Below the pieces are notes generated by a model that saw only the letters and a program-made list of their open reading frames with translations, ran no database searches and was not told the origin of the DNA. 64,000 bases of DNA from NCBI RefSeq assembly GCF_005144865.1, contig NZ_SWFM01000003.1, positions 62,001 to 126,000 of the forward strand. The letters are read 5' to 3'. Numbering within the stretch: the first letter of the stretch is position 1; the number at the start of each line of letters is the position of its first letter. Source of the DNA: Guptibacillus hwajinpoensis. Its GTDB lineage: Bacteria > Bacillota > Bacilli > Bacillales > Guptibacillaceae. The position numbers were made by a program, and so were the translations under genes. Shown one piece after another: positions 47,167 through 56,212 of this stretch.

Positions 47167-47958
47167 TTATTCACAGAATATATGTTTACCAATTTGTTTT
47201 ATTTGCGGTCTCGTCCATATCCATCCCGAAGTGGCTGTATTTGGATTAAAGTAGTACAATGCCTCTCCTGTTGGGTCCCAACCATTAATCGCATCAATAA
47301 CAGCCTCTTTCGCTCGTTCATTAGGAGTAAGCCATATCTGACCATCTGAAACTGCTGTAAAAGCTCGAGGTTCAAAGATCACACCTGAAACTGTGTTGGG
47401 AAATGAAGAGCTTTGTACACGATTAAGGATGACAGCCGCTACAGCCACTTGTCCTTCATATGGCTCACCTCTTGATTCACCATATACAGCATTCGCAATT
47501 AGTTTAATATCATTTTGTGAATAGCCTGAAGGAGTGTTTTTACCCTGAACGTTAGTGTTTGAGTCTTTAGACTTATTTCCAGAAGATTGAGCTGCATTAG
47601 GACTTTGGCCCTTATTTTGTTGTTTCTGAGCAGATGGATCATATTTAGTAGACTTATTTAACTTCGCTTTCATGTCAGGACCTACAAGCCCATCAACCTT
47701 CATCCCAAACTCATATTGAAAGTTTCGTACTGCCCAATAGGTCCCCCAACCAAACACGCCGTCAATAGCGCCAGTATAGAAACCAATATTCTTTAATCTA
47801 GCTTGAAGTTCGATGACATCCGTTCCTGTCGCTCCTTTTTGAATAATTTGATTTGAAAAAGCATCAACCTTATTTCCTGTATCAAGTACCGTGATAAGCG
47901 GGAGACATAGTAGCCCGGCTATCAGAGAGATTTTCAAGATACTAACTACCTTTCTCAT
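47167..47958 (-). CDS. sleB: Spore cortex-lytic enzyme SleB
   Basis: Lytic transglycosylase that opens cortex peptidoglycan during germination. 263 residues: signal peptide (about 1-33), N-terminal peptidoglycan-binding domain (about 42-98; GATGTDVIELQARLKNIGFY), a Ser/Asn/Gln-rich linker (about 105-140) and C-terminal hydrolase_2 domain with NAVYGESRGEPYEGQVAVAA, whose Glu is catalytic. ATG with AGGAGG upstream. Probably forespore-expressed with ypeB. Confidence 0.96.
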   Translation of the reverse strand: MRKVVSILKISLIAGLLCLPLITVLDTGNKVDAFSNQIIQKGATGTDVIELQARLKNIGFYTGAIDGVFGWGTYWAVRNFQYEFGMKVDGLVGPDMKAKLNKSTKYDPSAQKQQNKGQSPNAAQSSGNKSKDSNTNVQGKNTPSGYSQNDIKLIANAVYGESRGEPYEGQVAVAAVILNRVQSSSFPNTVSGVIFEPRAFTAVSDGQIWLTPNERAKEAVIDAINGWDPTGEALYYFNPNTATSGWIWTRPQIKQIGKHIFCE

Positions 47959-48066
47959 GATGAGGACCTCCTGATCATTCTTTTTTCATATAGGTAGTTT
48001 TTGTAGCCTTAATCATTTTATACAACAATCCAATCAAAGTTTGCTCTTCTTCATTTAAACAAGGGT

Positions 48067-48127
48067 GTTTTGTAAAAGATTGTTGTTTTTAAAGGTTTTG
48101 AATTAAACACTACTCTTATAGCAAGCC
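48067..48127. repeat. Possible decayed copy 6 of the dispersed repeat
   Basis: Contains GTAAAAGATTGTTGTTTTTAAAG and CACTACTCTTATAGCAAGCC in part, resembling the arms of copies 1 and 2, with no core. The similarity is weak and could be chance in AT-rich sequence. Confidence 0.35.
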
Positions 48128-48136
48128 TTAAACAAA

Positions 48137-48164
48137 AAAAAGATGCCATACTCGGCATCTTTTT
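48137..48164 (-). terminator. Rho-independent terminator of prsW
   Basis: AAAAAGATGCC / GGCATCTTTTT stem, 6-nt loop, T-run on the minus strand. Confidence 0.85.
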
Positions 48165-48170
48165 GGTTCT

Positions 48171-48857
48171 TTATAGCATCCTCATATCTTTTGATTGGAG
48201 GAACTCAGCTTGATTCAAATCAGCGACCTTGATTTTTCTTAATCCGACAAACCATAATATGATCATAAATGGAATCATTAAATAAATCGTATTACTATTA
48301 ACTTGAAGAACGAGATAATTGTACGTCCCATGAAACAAAAAAGGAACAAATAGTGAAAGCGAGATCCACTTTCCAATTCTGTTTTGCAACGTAAACTTTC
48401 CTCTTCCAAGATATGACCCCATCATTAATCCAAACAAAGCATGACTAGATACAGGAAGAAGGGCACGCCACCATGCTTCTTGAATACCGTAAGCGAATAG
48501 GTAGAACACATTCTCTACGGAAGCAAAACCAAGTGAAATCGCTACTCCATAAACAATCCCATCATAGAAGTCATTAAATTCAATATGAATGTACACAGTA
48601 AAATAGAATATAAACCACTTTAAAAACTCTTCAAGCAAACCAGACATCAGATAGGCCTGGCTAAATGGAGACTGCAAAAAATCCTCTACTTTAAATCCAT
48701 GTTGGATCACCATTACTGGGAATACAAGCATCCCACCAAATACAAAGCTACGTACAACTGGTCCAATTGGCTCAGTTCCGTACTGATGCTGTTTGAGGTA
48801 GAAAAAACAAAGAAGCGCAATGCCCGGTGCTATTCCAGCAGTTATTGCGGCTAACAT
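48171..48857 (-). CDS. prsW: PrsW glutamic-type intramembrane protease
   Basis: 228-residue membrane protein with about seven helices. The conserved glutamates are in GLLEEFLKW near 72-80; further conserved segments are FYDGIVYGVAISLGFASVEN and SSHALFGLMMG. In B. subtilis PrsW makes the site-1 cut in the anti-sigma-W factor RsiW in response to envelope stress or antimicrobial peptides; that role is inferred. ATG preceded by GAGGAAAG. Confidence 0.92.
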   Translation of the reverse strand: MLAAITAGIAPGIALLCFFYLKQHQYGTEPIGPVVRSFVFGGMLVFPVMVIQHGFKVEDFLQSPFSQAYLMSGLLEEFLKWFIFYFTVYIHIEFNDFYDGIVYGVAISLGFASVENVFYLFAYGIQEAWWRALLPVSSHALFGLMMGSYLGRGKFTLQNRIGKWISLSLFVPFLFHGTYNYLVLQVNSNTIYLMIPFMIILWFVGLRKIKVADLNQAEFLQSKDMRML

Positions 48858-48982
48858 AGGCTTTCCTCATTTCTATCTGCACGTAATTAAAAAGACTGAC
48901 TCATTTGTACCTATACTTTTATAATCGTATCATGTTACTTTATTTATGGATACAATTATTAGGAAAATGACGAGGTGACCCC

Positions 48983-49954
48983 ATGAGCAAAATATTAATT
49001 ATACATACGGGAGGAACCATTGCTATGGAGGAGAATAAAGAATCCGGTGCAGTAGCACCCGGAAAAGAAAATCCTCTAAATGCAACTCTCGAAAACCTAT
49101 TAAGTGGTGTAGATGTGATTATTGATGATTTTCTCAACATTCCATCACCACATATGACCCCTGATATCATGTTTAAAATAGCTGAGAGAATTGAAACTAG
49201 AATCAGACAAGAACATATTAGCGGAGTCGTTATTTCGCATGGTACTGACACGCTTGAGGAAACAGCATATCTACTTGACCTAGTGCTTCAGACTGACTTA
49301 CCTGTTGTGGTAACTGGAGCCATGCGTTCTAGTAATGAAATAGGATCAGACGGCCCCTATAATCTCATATCGTCAATCAAGGTTTCCTGCTGTGAAGAAG
49401 CGAAAGGAAAAGGGGTTCTTGTTGTATTAAATGATGAGATTCATACAGCAAAGAACGTAACGAAAACCCATACGAGCAACGTTTCTACCTTTCAAAGTCC
49501 TCAATATGGACCGATCGGTATTGTAACGAAGCAGCGCGTGTTCTTTCATCACACGTTAACAAATCGAGACCGTTACCATATTTCAGGTTTAACTAAGAAG
49601 GTGTTGCTTCTTAAAGCATATGCTGGAATGGACTCCCAACTTATTTTCGCAGCGGGTGAACTTGGTATTGATGGTATCGTGGTAGAAGCTCTTGGACAGG
49701 GTAACCTGCCCCCTGAGATGATGGAAGGGATAAGACACCTAAGAAAGAAAGGCATTGCTATCGTAATGGTTTCTCGCTGTTTTAATGGCATTGTCCAAGA
49801 TGTTTATGGGTATAAAGGCGGGGGCAAAAAATTGAAAGAGCTCGGCGTTATTTTTTCAAACGGATTAAATGGTCAGAAAGCTCGATTGAAATTACTCGTT
49901 ACACTTGAAGCAACAGAGAACCCAGAGGACTTACACAAGCTATTTCTACGTTAA
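48983..49954 (+). CDS. ansA: L-asparaginase
   Basis: Cytoplasmic type I asparaginase, 323 residues, no signal peptide. First catalytic threonine in IIHTGGTIAMEE near 6-17 and second in VVISHGTDTLEETAY near 77-91; the C-terminal part holds NLPPEMMEGI. Hydrolyses asparagine to aspartate and ammonia. ATG with GAGGTGA upstream. Rightward and single; convergent with ypdA through a shared terminator. In B. subtilis ansA is in the separate ansAB operon. Confidence 0.93.
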   Translation: MSKILIIHTGGTIAMEENKESGAVAPGKENPLNATLENLLSGVDVIIDDFLNIPSPHMTPDIMFKIAERIETRIRQEHISGVVISHGTDTLEETAYLLDLVLQTDLPVVVTGAMRSSNEIGSDGPYNLISSIKVSCCEEAKGKGVLVVLNDEIHTAKNVTKTHTSNVSTFQSPQYGPIGIVTKQRVFFHHTLTNRDRYHISGLTKKVLLLKAYAGMDSQLIFAAGELGIDGIVVEALGQGNLPPEMMEGIRHLRKKGIAIVMVSRCFNGIVQDVYGYKGGGKKLKELGVIFSNGLNGQKARLKLLVTLEATENPEDLHKLFLR

Positions 49955-49976
49955 ATCGAGCATTATTATTTCCCAT

Positions 49977-50008
49977 AAAAAAACCTACCTTATTCGGTAG
50001 GTTTTTTT
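49977..50008. terminator. Bidirectional terminator of ansA and ypdA
   Basis: AAAAAAACCTACC / GGTAGGTTTTTTT stem with a 6-nt loop. The loop contains the ypdA stop codon region. Confidence 0.9.
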
Positions 50009-50985
50009 GTTTTATTAATAATGGCATTTGCTATCATTGCACCATGAAGTCGACCATTCTCTATAAAAATTTCATTCGCATTGTTACCTGCAGCTATAAC
50101 ACCTGCAATGTAGCAATCTTCTACATTTGTTTCCATTGTTTTATCATCAAATGTAGGACGCCCACTTTTCTCGTCAATTTCAATACCAATCTTTGTAAGG
50201 AACGAATGATCAGGATGATAGCCGGTCATCGCAAAAACAAAATCATTCGGAATGGTTTTTTTCTTTCCATCGACTTCATAATCAATTTCCTTCTCACGGA
50301 CTTCAATAAGGCTAGCATTAAATTCCATAGCTACTTTATTATTTCTTACGAGTGCTTCAAACTCAGGAAGAATCCACGGTTTGACACTTTTAGAGTAGTC
50401 GGCTCCTCTATACAAAATGGTAACTCTTGCTCCTGCCTTCTCAAGCTCTAATGCAGCATCCACTGCAGAATTCTTTCCACCAATTACGGCAATATCTTGA
50501 TCAAAGTAAGGATGAGGCTCTTTAAAATAATGGAGAACTTTATCAAGTTCTTCTCCAGGAACACCCATATAGTTAGGGCTGTCATAATACCCGGTTGCAA
50601 TAATTAGGCTCTTAGCATGATAAGTTACATTTTTAGATTCGTGAACTTTCTCTGTATGAATCACAAATCCATCTTCTTCTTTTTTTATTAAGTTAGCTTT
50701 TTCAAATGAGTGAATACGAAGACCCTTGCGCTTCGCTACGTCCCTATAATAAGCAAGTGCTTGATTCCTTTTTGGCTTTCGTTCTTCAATAATGAAAGGA
50801 ACATCACCAATTTCAAGCTTTTCACTCGAACTAAAAAATGTTTGATGCGTTGGGTAATGATAAATTGCATTGACGATATTGCCTTTTTCAATTAGTAATG
50901 GGTCATAACCTTCATTCATTAATTCAATTGCTGCTGACATGCCACACGGCCCAGCACCAATAATGATTACTTGTTCTTTTCTCAT
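49990..50985 (-). CDS. ypdA: Bacillithiol disulfide reductase YpdA/Bdr
   Basis: FAD/NADPH reductase of bacillithiol disulfide, 331 residues. N-terminal FAD loop IIGAGPCGMSAA at 8-19 contains Cys14, the active cysteine described in Staphylococcus YpdA; NADPH loop VIGGKNSAVDAALELE near 167-182; ATG motif FAMTGYHPD near 248-256. bshA and bshB1 are in the same window, but 47 kb away. ATG with AGGAGTG upstream. Confidence 0.93.
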   Translation of the reverse strand: MRKEQVIIIGAGPCGMSAAIELMNEGYDPLLIEKGNIVNAIYHYPTHQTFFSSSEKLEIGDVPFIIEERKPKRNQALAYYRDVAKRKGLRIHSFEKANLIKKEEDGFVIHTEKVHESKNVTYHAKSLIIATGYYDSPNYMGVPGEELDKVLHYFKEPHPYFDQDIAVIGGKNSAVDAALELEKAGARVTILYRGADYSKSVKPWILPEFEALVRNNKVAMEFNASLIEVREKEIDYEVDGKKKTIPNDFVFAMTGYHPDHSFLTKIGIEIDEKSGRPTFDDKTMETNVEDCYIAGVIAAGNNANEIFIENGRLHGAMIANAIINKTKKPTE

Positions 50986-51053
50986 TTCTACTCACTCCTG
51001 AACCTATCCATAAAAACTACAATTTCTAATCTCATTGTACGCATTCTAACAGA

Positions 51054-51084
51054 AAAATTCCCTACCTGAATGATAGGGAATTTT
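51054..51084 (-). terminator. Rho-independent terminator of gudB
   Basis: AAAATTCCCTA paired with TAGGGAATTTT across a 9-nt loop, about 20 bp after the gudB stop codon. Confidence 0.8.
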
Positions 51085-51102
51085 CATTGATTTAGCAACT
51101 AA

Positions 51103-52383
51103 TTAAATCCAGCCTCTAAATCGAGATGCTTCAGCCATTTTACGAACACCAACCATATAAGCAGAAAGTCTCATATCTACTCGACGAGTTTCTGAAGTAC
51201 GGTAAATTGAATTGAAAGCGTTAACCATCACTTTCTCGAGCTTTGCTTCAACTTCTTCTTCTGTCCAATAGTAACCTTGGTTGTTTTGAACCCATTCGAA
51301 GTATGATACTGTTACTCCTCCTGAACTTGCAAGTACATCTGGTACGAGTAGAATTCCACGCTCAGTTAAAATTTTTGTAGCTTCAATCGTTGTTGGACCA
51401 TTTGCAGCTTCCACAACAATACTTGCTTTAATTTGATGAGCATTTTCTTCTGTAATCTGATTTTCAATAGCAGCTGGAACGAGAATATCACAATCAAGCT
51501 CAAGGAGTTCTTGGTTAGTAATTGTCTCTTTAAAGAGTTTCGTAACCGTTCCGAAGCTATCACGACGATCTAATAAATAATCGATATCAAGACCTTCTGG
51601 ATCATGGAGGGCTCCATAAGCATCAGAAATACCTACGATTTTCGCTCCAGCGTCGTGCATAAACTTGGCTAGGAAGCTACCCGCATTTCCGAACCCTTGA
51701 ATAACTATCCGAGCACCTTCTATCTTTATATCTTTCTTTTTGGCTGCTTCACGGATACAAATTGTAACCCCTTTTGCTGTAGCTGATTCTCTGCCGTGAG
51801 AACCGCCTAATACAAGTGGTTTACCTGTGATGAATCCTGGGGAATCGAATTCACGAATTCGACTATATTCATCCATCATCCAGGCCATAATTTGAGAATT
51901 CGTAAAAACATCTGGAGCTGGAATATCTTTTGTAGGACCAACGATTTGACTAATCGCTCGCACATAACCACGACTTAAGCGTTCAAGTTCTCTAAATGAC
52001 ATTTCACGCGGATCGCAAACGATGCCACCTTTACCTCCACCATAAGGAAGATCAACGATGCCTGCTTTTAAACTCATCCATACTGAGAGAGCTTTAACTT
52101 CCGTTTCAGTTACATCTGGATGGAAACGCACTCCACCCTTTGTTGGTCCAACAGAATCATTATGCTGAGCGCGATATCCTGTAAATATTTTCGTAGATCC
52201 ATCATCCATACGAATTGGAATTCGGACTGTCATTAATCTCATTGGTTCTTTTAATAATTCATATACTTCACTTGGATAACCTAATTTATCAAGCGCTTCA
52301 TGAATGACCGATTGTGTCGACTCTAATACATTCCGTTTCTTCTTTTTCCCTTGTCCATTATCTGTTTCGTTTTTGTCGACCAT
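51103..52383 (-). CDS. gudB: NAD-specific glutamate dehydrogenase GudB
   Basis: Catabolic glutamate dehydrogenase, 426 residues. Active-site lysine region PYGGGKGGIVCDP near 115-127, upstream GPTKGGVRFHP, and NAD fold VIQGFGNAGSFLAKF near 216-230. The segment TEVKALSVWMSLKAG has no internal VKA duplication, the 9-bp repeat that inactivates GudB in laboratory B. subtilis 168; this copy should be active. ATG 52383 with GGGAGG upstream is preferred over an ATG five codons earlier that precedes the ribosome site. A cre-like site lies about 210 bp upstream. Confidence 0.95.
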   Translation of the reverse strand: MVDKNETDNGQGKKKKRNVLESTQSVIHEALDKLGYPSEVYELLKEPMRLMTVRIPIRMDDGSTKIFTGYRAQHNDSVGPTKGGVRFHPDVTETEVKALSVWMSLKAGIVDLPYGGGKGGIVCDPREMSFRELERLSRGYVRAISQIVGPTKDIPAPDVFTNSQIMAWMMDEYSRIREFDSPGFITGKPLVLGGSHGRESATAKGVTICIREAAKKKDIKIEGARIVIQGFGNAGSFLAKFMHDAGAKIVGISDAYGALHDPEGLDIDYLLDRRDSFGTVTKLFKETITNQELLELDCDILVPAAIENQITEENAHQIKASIVVEAANGPTTIEATKILTERGILLVPDVLASSGGVTVSYFEWVQNNQGYYWTEEEVEAKLEKVMVNAFNSIYRTSETRRVDMRLSAYMVGVRKMAEASRFRGWI

Positions 52384-52591
52384 TGATTTACCTCCCATTA
52401 CTGTGCACTTACTTGGTTGTTTTTTAGTTCGAAAGCCTTACAATTATGGCCCTGTTTGCAATTGCATATTGGATATTTTCTTAAATTGATTATTGAATAT
52501 TCTTTGCTCTGCTTTCAAAACATAGTATACACGTTTCACTAAACGATGAGAAGGCATTCTGGGTACATTTATACAATTTGTTCTGCATAAA

Positions 52592-52606
52592 ATGAAAACG
52601 CTTACT
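52592..52606 (+). promoter_or_regulatory. cre-like site upstream of gudB
   Basis: ATGAAAACGCTTACT matches 14 of 15 positions of WTGNAANCGNWWNCA (the last base differs). It lies in the 256-bp region between ddl and gudB, upstream of two possible gudB -10 boxes (TATAAA and TATACT on the minus strand). Confidence 0.4.
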
Positions 52607-52639
52607 GGAAAAGCGCAACTAAATGTTAATTAAAACGAA

Positions 52640-52661
52640 GACCTCACATCTTTGTGAGGTC
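52640..52661 (-). terminator. Rho-independent terminator of ddl
   Basis: GACCTCACA / TGTGAGGTC stem with 4-nt loop just after the ddl stop; the T-rich stretch on the minus strand is interrupted (TTCGTTTT). Confidence 0.75.
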
Positions 52662-52667
52662 AAACGT

Positions 52668-53585
52668 TTACTTTTTCTTTAAACCTAGTTGAATAAGATG
52701 TTCAATCATTTGTTCATAAGAATAACCAACTTCTTTGGCAGCATCAGGATATAAACTAGTAGGTGTCATGCCTGGCAAAGTGTTAACTTCTAGAAAAACG
52801 GGTTCTGTTCCATCTTTAGGAACGATATAATCTACCCTTGAATAGGTTTCGCACCCGAGTAGCTCATGAGCAATGACAGACTGACATTGGATCATTTCAG
52901 TAAAATCCTGAGAAATGCGAGCTGGTACAATATGCTCACTACCACCTTCAGCATATTTTGACTCATAATCATAGTATGCATTTTTAGGAACAATTTCTAC
53001 TACAGGTAATGATTGGACATTTCCCTTTTCTCCCATTACCGCAACAGTTACCTCTGTTCCTGAAATAAACTCCTCAAGTATAACTGTATTATCAAAGCGA
53101 AATGCTTCTTCTATTCCTCTATGAAGCTCTTCTTCATTTTGAGCAATGGTTAACCCTATAGTGGATCCTTCACTGTTCGGTTTAACGACAACTGGAAAAC
53201 CAAATGGCAAATCAATAGAATGATTATCATCCGATTTATATAATACAAGATCTTTAGCAAGTCTTATACCTGAGTCCTTGAGAACCTTTTTACTCTTCGC
53301 TTTATCCATCGCAACTGCTGATCCGAGGACGCCTGATCCTACGTAAGGAATTTGAAGCATATCAAGTAGTCCTTGAATGCGTCCATCCTCTCCATATTTT
53401 CCATGAAGGCCAATAAACACTATATCAACATCTAGCTCCATGACCTCACCTAATCGTTCAGGATGAAAATCTATACCGATCACTTCATGACCATTTTCTT
53501 TAAGAGCTTTTACGATTCCTTTACCACTGGATAGCGACACTTCTCTTTCAGCAGATGTGCCTCCATAAAGTACTCCTATTTTCAT
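52668..53585 (-). CDS. ddl: D-alanine--D-alanine ligase
   Basis: Makes the D-Ala-D-Ala dipeptide for peptidoglycan. 305 residues, ATP-grasp fold. N-terminal GGTSAEREVSLSSG near 8-21, HGKYGEDGRIQGLLD near 59-73, GFPVVVKPNSEGSTIGL near 128-144 and the C-terminal FLEVNTLPGMTPTSLYP near 266-282. Tyr in the omega loop (KNAYYDYESKY) suggests the D-Ala rather than D-Lac type. ATG with AGGAGG. Not in the B. subtilis ddl locus, so placement differs. Confidence 0.95.
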   Translation of the reverse strand: MKIGVLYGGTSAEREVSLSSGKGIVKALKENGHEVIGIDFHPERLGEVMELDVDIVFIGLHGKYGEDGRIQGLLDMLQIPYVGSGVLGSAVAMDKAKSKKVLKDSGIRLAKDLVLYKSDDNHSIDLPFGFPVVVKPNSEGSTIGLTIAQNEEELHRGIEEAFRFDNTVILEEFISGTEVTVAVMGEKGNVQSLPVVEIVPKNAYYDYESKYAEGGSEHIVPARISQDFTEMIQCQSVIAHELLGCETYSRVDYIVPKDGTEPVFLEVNTLPGMTPTSLYPDAAKEVGYSYEQMIEHLIQLGLKKK

Positions 53586-53786
53586 TATCTATACCTCCTG
53601 GGCTGCATTTATGTAAGTCATTATATTCGATTGTTTAAGGTGTGGAACTTACCAAAACTTCTCTCATCATACCATGTTTTTGATTAGAGATGTTACCTCT
53701 TTACCCATCTCCAAATAATATTATTGGCAAAGAGTAATTAACCTTCGTTATACTAGCACTAGTCTTACTATGAAAGGAAATGTCCT

Positions 53787-54503
53787 ATGTCTAGAACAAT
53801 TATGTTTGTATTCGCACACCCTGATGACGAATCATTTACATCAGGTGGCACATTACTAGAATTAGCAAAACAAAAAGATACAAAAACGGTGCTTTATAGT
53901 GCCACTCCTGGAGATGCCGGAAAATGCGGTGAACCACCTCTTTGTACTCCTGAAAACCTAGCATCCATCAGAAGAAAAGAATTAGAGACAGCTGCTAAAT
54001 TACTTCGTATTGATCATCTAGTTATTGATGACTTCAAAGACGGTAAGTTAAATGAATTACCTTCTGGAGTTCTAAAAAATGAAGTACTTAAACAAATTCA
54101 ATTTGTTAAACCCGAAGTAGTCGTTACATTCCCACCACATGGACTATCTGGCCATTCTGACCATAAAGCCATTCAACAAGCTACCCTAGAAGCAGTACAA
54201 GATTCTTCATCTGGTGTTAAAGAACTATATTATACAACTTTCCCTCAATCACTAGCTAATAAAACTGGGAATCCCGCCTTCTCCGATCCTGATGAGACGA
54301 TTTCGCTGGTTAAATCATTCTCGCAAGATCATATGAATAAGGTAAAAGAAGCGCTTCTAGCGCACAAAACACAGCACTTATCTGTAGAACGTGTTTTCCC
54401 AACAATAATTCAAGATACAGCGTTTATGAAGTTTAATAATAAAGAGTACTTTATTCGAGCATGGCAGCACCCACAATACAATTCAGACCCACTTCTCACA
54501 TAA
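53787..54503 (+). CDS. PIG-L family deacetylase (substrate unknown)
   Basis: 238-residue zinc-dependent N-deacetylase of the LmbE/PIG-L family. Metal motif AHPDDES at 10-16 with Asp/His ligands and a second site in HGLSGHSDHKAI near 118-129. It resembles BshB2- and MshB/Mca-type proteins but has its own CGEPPLC insertion near 50, and is clearly distinct from the BshB1 at 2293-3009. It could be a backup bacillithiol deacetylase, a bacillithiol-conjugate amidase or act on another amino sugar. Stand-alone rightward gene with AAAGGAA before the ATG. Confidence 0.82.
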   Translation: MSRTIMFVFAHPDDESFTSGGTLLELAKQKDTKTVLYSATPGDAGKCGEPPLCTPENLASIRRKELETAAKLLRIDHLVIDDFKDGKLNELPSGVLKNEVLKQIQFVKPEVVVTFPPHGLSGHSDHKAIQQATLEAVQDSSSGVKELYYTTFPQSLANKTGNPAFSDPDETISLVKSFSQDHMNKVKEALLAHKTQHLSVERVFPTIIQDTAFMKFNNKEYFIRAWQHPQYNSDPLLT

Positions 54504-54508
54504 CGAAC

Positions 54509-54532
54509 AAAACCTCCCAATTGGGAGGTTTT
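54509..54532. terminator. Bidirectional terminator, PIG-L gene and mecB
   Basis: A perfect 24-bp palindrome centred on AATT (arm AAAACCTCCCAA) with T-rich flank, between convergent genes and touching the mecB stop. Confidence 0.85.
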
Positions 54533-55123
54533 TTATTTAAAATACTTATTTAACTGTTCTATTGCAGTTGAGTCCATCAAAGTTTTTCCATACTCAATTA
54601 CTCTGTAGCTTGTTATTGTAGATGGATTCCCATATTCGGCAAGAAGCGCAATGAGTGAATCTAATTCATATTCTGCAAATTCTTCTTCATCGAATTTCAA
54701 ATAGAAATGATTTTGGAACGAGTAAAGAGTGCCTCCATATATCCCAACGTTAATTAACATTTTGGATAATCCGATTACATCCTCTAATGAAGAAAATTCA
54801 TAAAACACTTCATCGCTTTCATCAAGAGTGACCTGCATTTCGATATAATCTTCGCTGTAGTCGTCTTCAAAGTCATTCTCATTTGAGCCTTTCGTCACAA
54901 TAACCACCATTCCCTGTGCAGGCAGTGAGAATACCTCTACAGCGATAGGACCATCTACTTTGAAACCGAGCTCGTCATCAGCTTCCATAATCATTTCACG
55001 AAAAAGCCTGTGAACTTTTGGTACGTCCTGCCAGAGCTCTTCTTTCGTAATTCCCCGTTCGTTTAAATCGTCATAAGTTAGAAAAATCTTTATTTTGTCG
55101 TAAGTTAAACGTTCAAGACGCAT
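54533..55123 (-). CDS. mecB: ClpC adaptor MecB (YpbH)
   Basis: 196-residue paralogue of MecA, which delivers substrates to the ClpCP protease. An N-terminal domain (MRLERLTYDKIKIFLTYDDL) binds substrate and the C-terminal domain (about 105-196; FEFSSLEDVI-like FYEFSSLEDVIGL, YLKFDEEEF) binds ClpC; an acidic linker lies between. The gene next to ypbG-ypbF is the MecB position in B. subtilis; MecA itself is usually beside spx. Confidence 0.88.
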   Translation of the reverse strand: MRLERLTYDKIKIFLTYDDLNERGITKEELWQDVPKVHRLFREMIMEADDELGFKVDGPIAVEVFSLPAQGMVVIVTKGSNENDFEDDYSEDYIEMQVTLDESDEVFYEFSSLEDVIGLSKMLINVGIYGGTLYSFQNHFYLKFDEEEFAEYELDSLIALLAEYGNPSTITSYRVIEYGKTLMDSTAIEQLNKYFK

Positions 55124-55262
55124 CTAATTCCCCCCTACCGTCTGTCACCCGCAAATCCTTTATTCATACTATATGTGATTATGCAGAGTTGGTTCTTGGT
55201 TGACATTATTGTTCTAGTGTACACCGATTAGGGAAGCGTAGACAAGTCAGGACACCTGTCCA

Positions 55263-56180
55263 TTAATACGTTAATTTCTGAAGCTTATCTTTAATCCATA
55301 AATCCCACTCATATTTTGAATTCCCTACACAAAACGAGTCATAAGCCTGTCTTTTTTCATTATCAATATGTGTAATAGCATGTCCTCCTAGCCCAACTGT
55401 CAACTCAGGGAACCTTTGATCAAGTGTGTCAACGAAGTCCAGGCACCTAGGAAGATTTTTCGAAAGTGTACAGGATAGGAATAGAATTTTAGGATCCGTA
55501 TCCTCGACAATTACTTCAATATCCGATTCAGGAATACTTGACCCTAAGTAGATAACTTCAAATCCCTTTCTTCTTAAGTAGAGCGTAAAGATTAACAACC
55601 CTAATTCATGATACTCCCCAGGCGAACAAACTGCCATTACTTTTGGAAGATAGCCATCTACAGGAAGCGTATGAAAGATCATTCCTATTCTCGAGCGTAA
55701 AAAAGCACTTGTAAAATGCTCATGAGCAATAGTGATTTTCCCTTCTTCCCATAAATCTCCAATTCGCACGAGAAGCTTTGCAAGAATATCGTGAACTACT
55801 TTATCAATGCTAAATATAGAAAAGGCTTGATTCAACAATTCCTGTGCTTTGCTTTCATCAAAGGCAAGAAGTGCTTCAAGAATTTCATCAGCGAGCAAAT
55901 TTGCTCGATCTTGTCCCATACTCAGATCCATACTTTGTGAATCAGCGGATGCATTACCGCTTTCAAGCAACTCAACTGCTTGACTTATTGTAAATCCCTG
56001 GTCTGTTTTTTGAACAAGCCATTTCAGGATAGCCATATGTTCTTCTGAATAGAGACGATGACCAGCTTCATTACGAATAGGAGAAATAATATTATAACGC
56101 CTTTCCCATGCCCTTAAGGTCCCCGGTTGTATACCAAGTTTTTTCGAGACCGCTTTAATATTATATTTACCTTCAGACAT
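55263..56180 (-). CDS. CarH/LitR-type MerR regulator with B12-binding domain
   Basis: 305 residues. N-terminal MerR helix-turn-helix (IKAVSKKLGIQPGTLRAWE, RRY near 8-30; GHRLYSEEH), a four-helix B12-capping domain, and a C-terminal Rossmann cobalamin domain (about 175-300). The light-sensing W-x9-EH motif is present as WEEGKITIAHEH near 148-159, and the lower cobalt ligand as GEYHELG near 189-195 (E-x-H-x-x-G). This set is that of CarH/LitR: adenosyl-B12 tetramer binds DNA in the dark and is released by light. ATG 56180 has GGGGA 8 nt upstream; earlier in-frame ATGs lack this. Its own promoter carries four 11-bp repeats (56213-56256). Confidence 0.85.
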   Translation of the reverse strand: MSEGKYNIKAVSKKLGIQPGTLRAWERRYNIISPIRNEAGHRLYSEEHMAILKWLVQKTDQGFTISQAVELLESGNASADSQSMDLSMGQDRANLLADEILEALLAFDESKAQELLNQAFSIFSIDKVVHDILAKLLVRIGDLWEEGKITIAHEHFTSAFLRSRIGMIFHTLPVDGYLPKVMAVCSPGEYHELGLLIFTLYLRRKGFEVIYLGSSIPESDIEVIVEDTDPKILFLSCTLSKNLPRCLDFVDTLDQRFPELTVGLGGHAITHIDNEKRQAYDSFCVGNSKYEWDLWIKDKLQKLTY

Positions 56181-56212
56181 AGTCATCTTCCCCTCTAGTA
56201 CTATCTTTATCA

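Noticed and set aside
53724..53754. TTGGCA with TATACT upstream of the PIG-L gene as a promoter
   Set aside because: Spacer of 19 bp is too long for a confident call.
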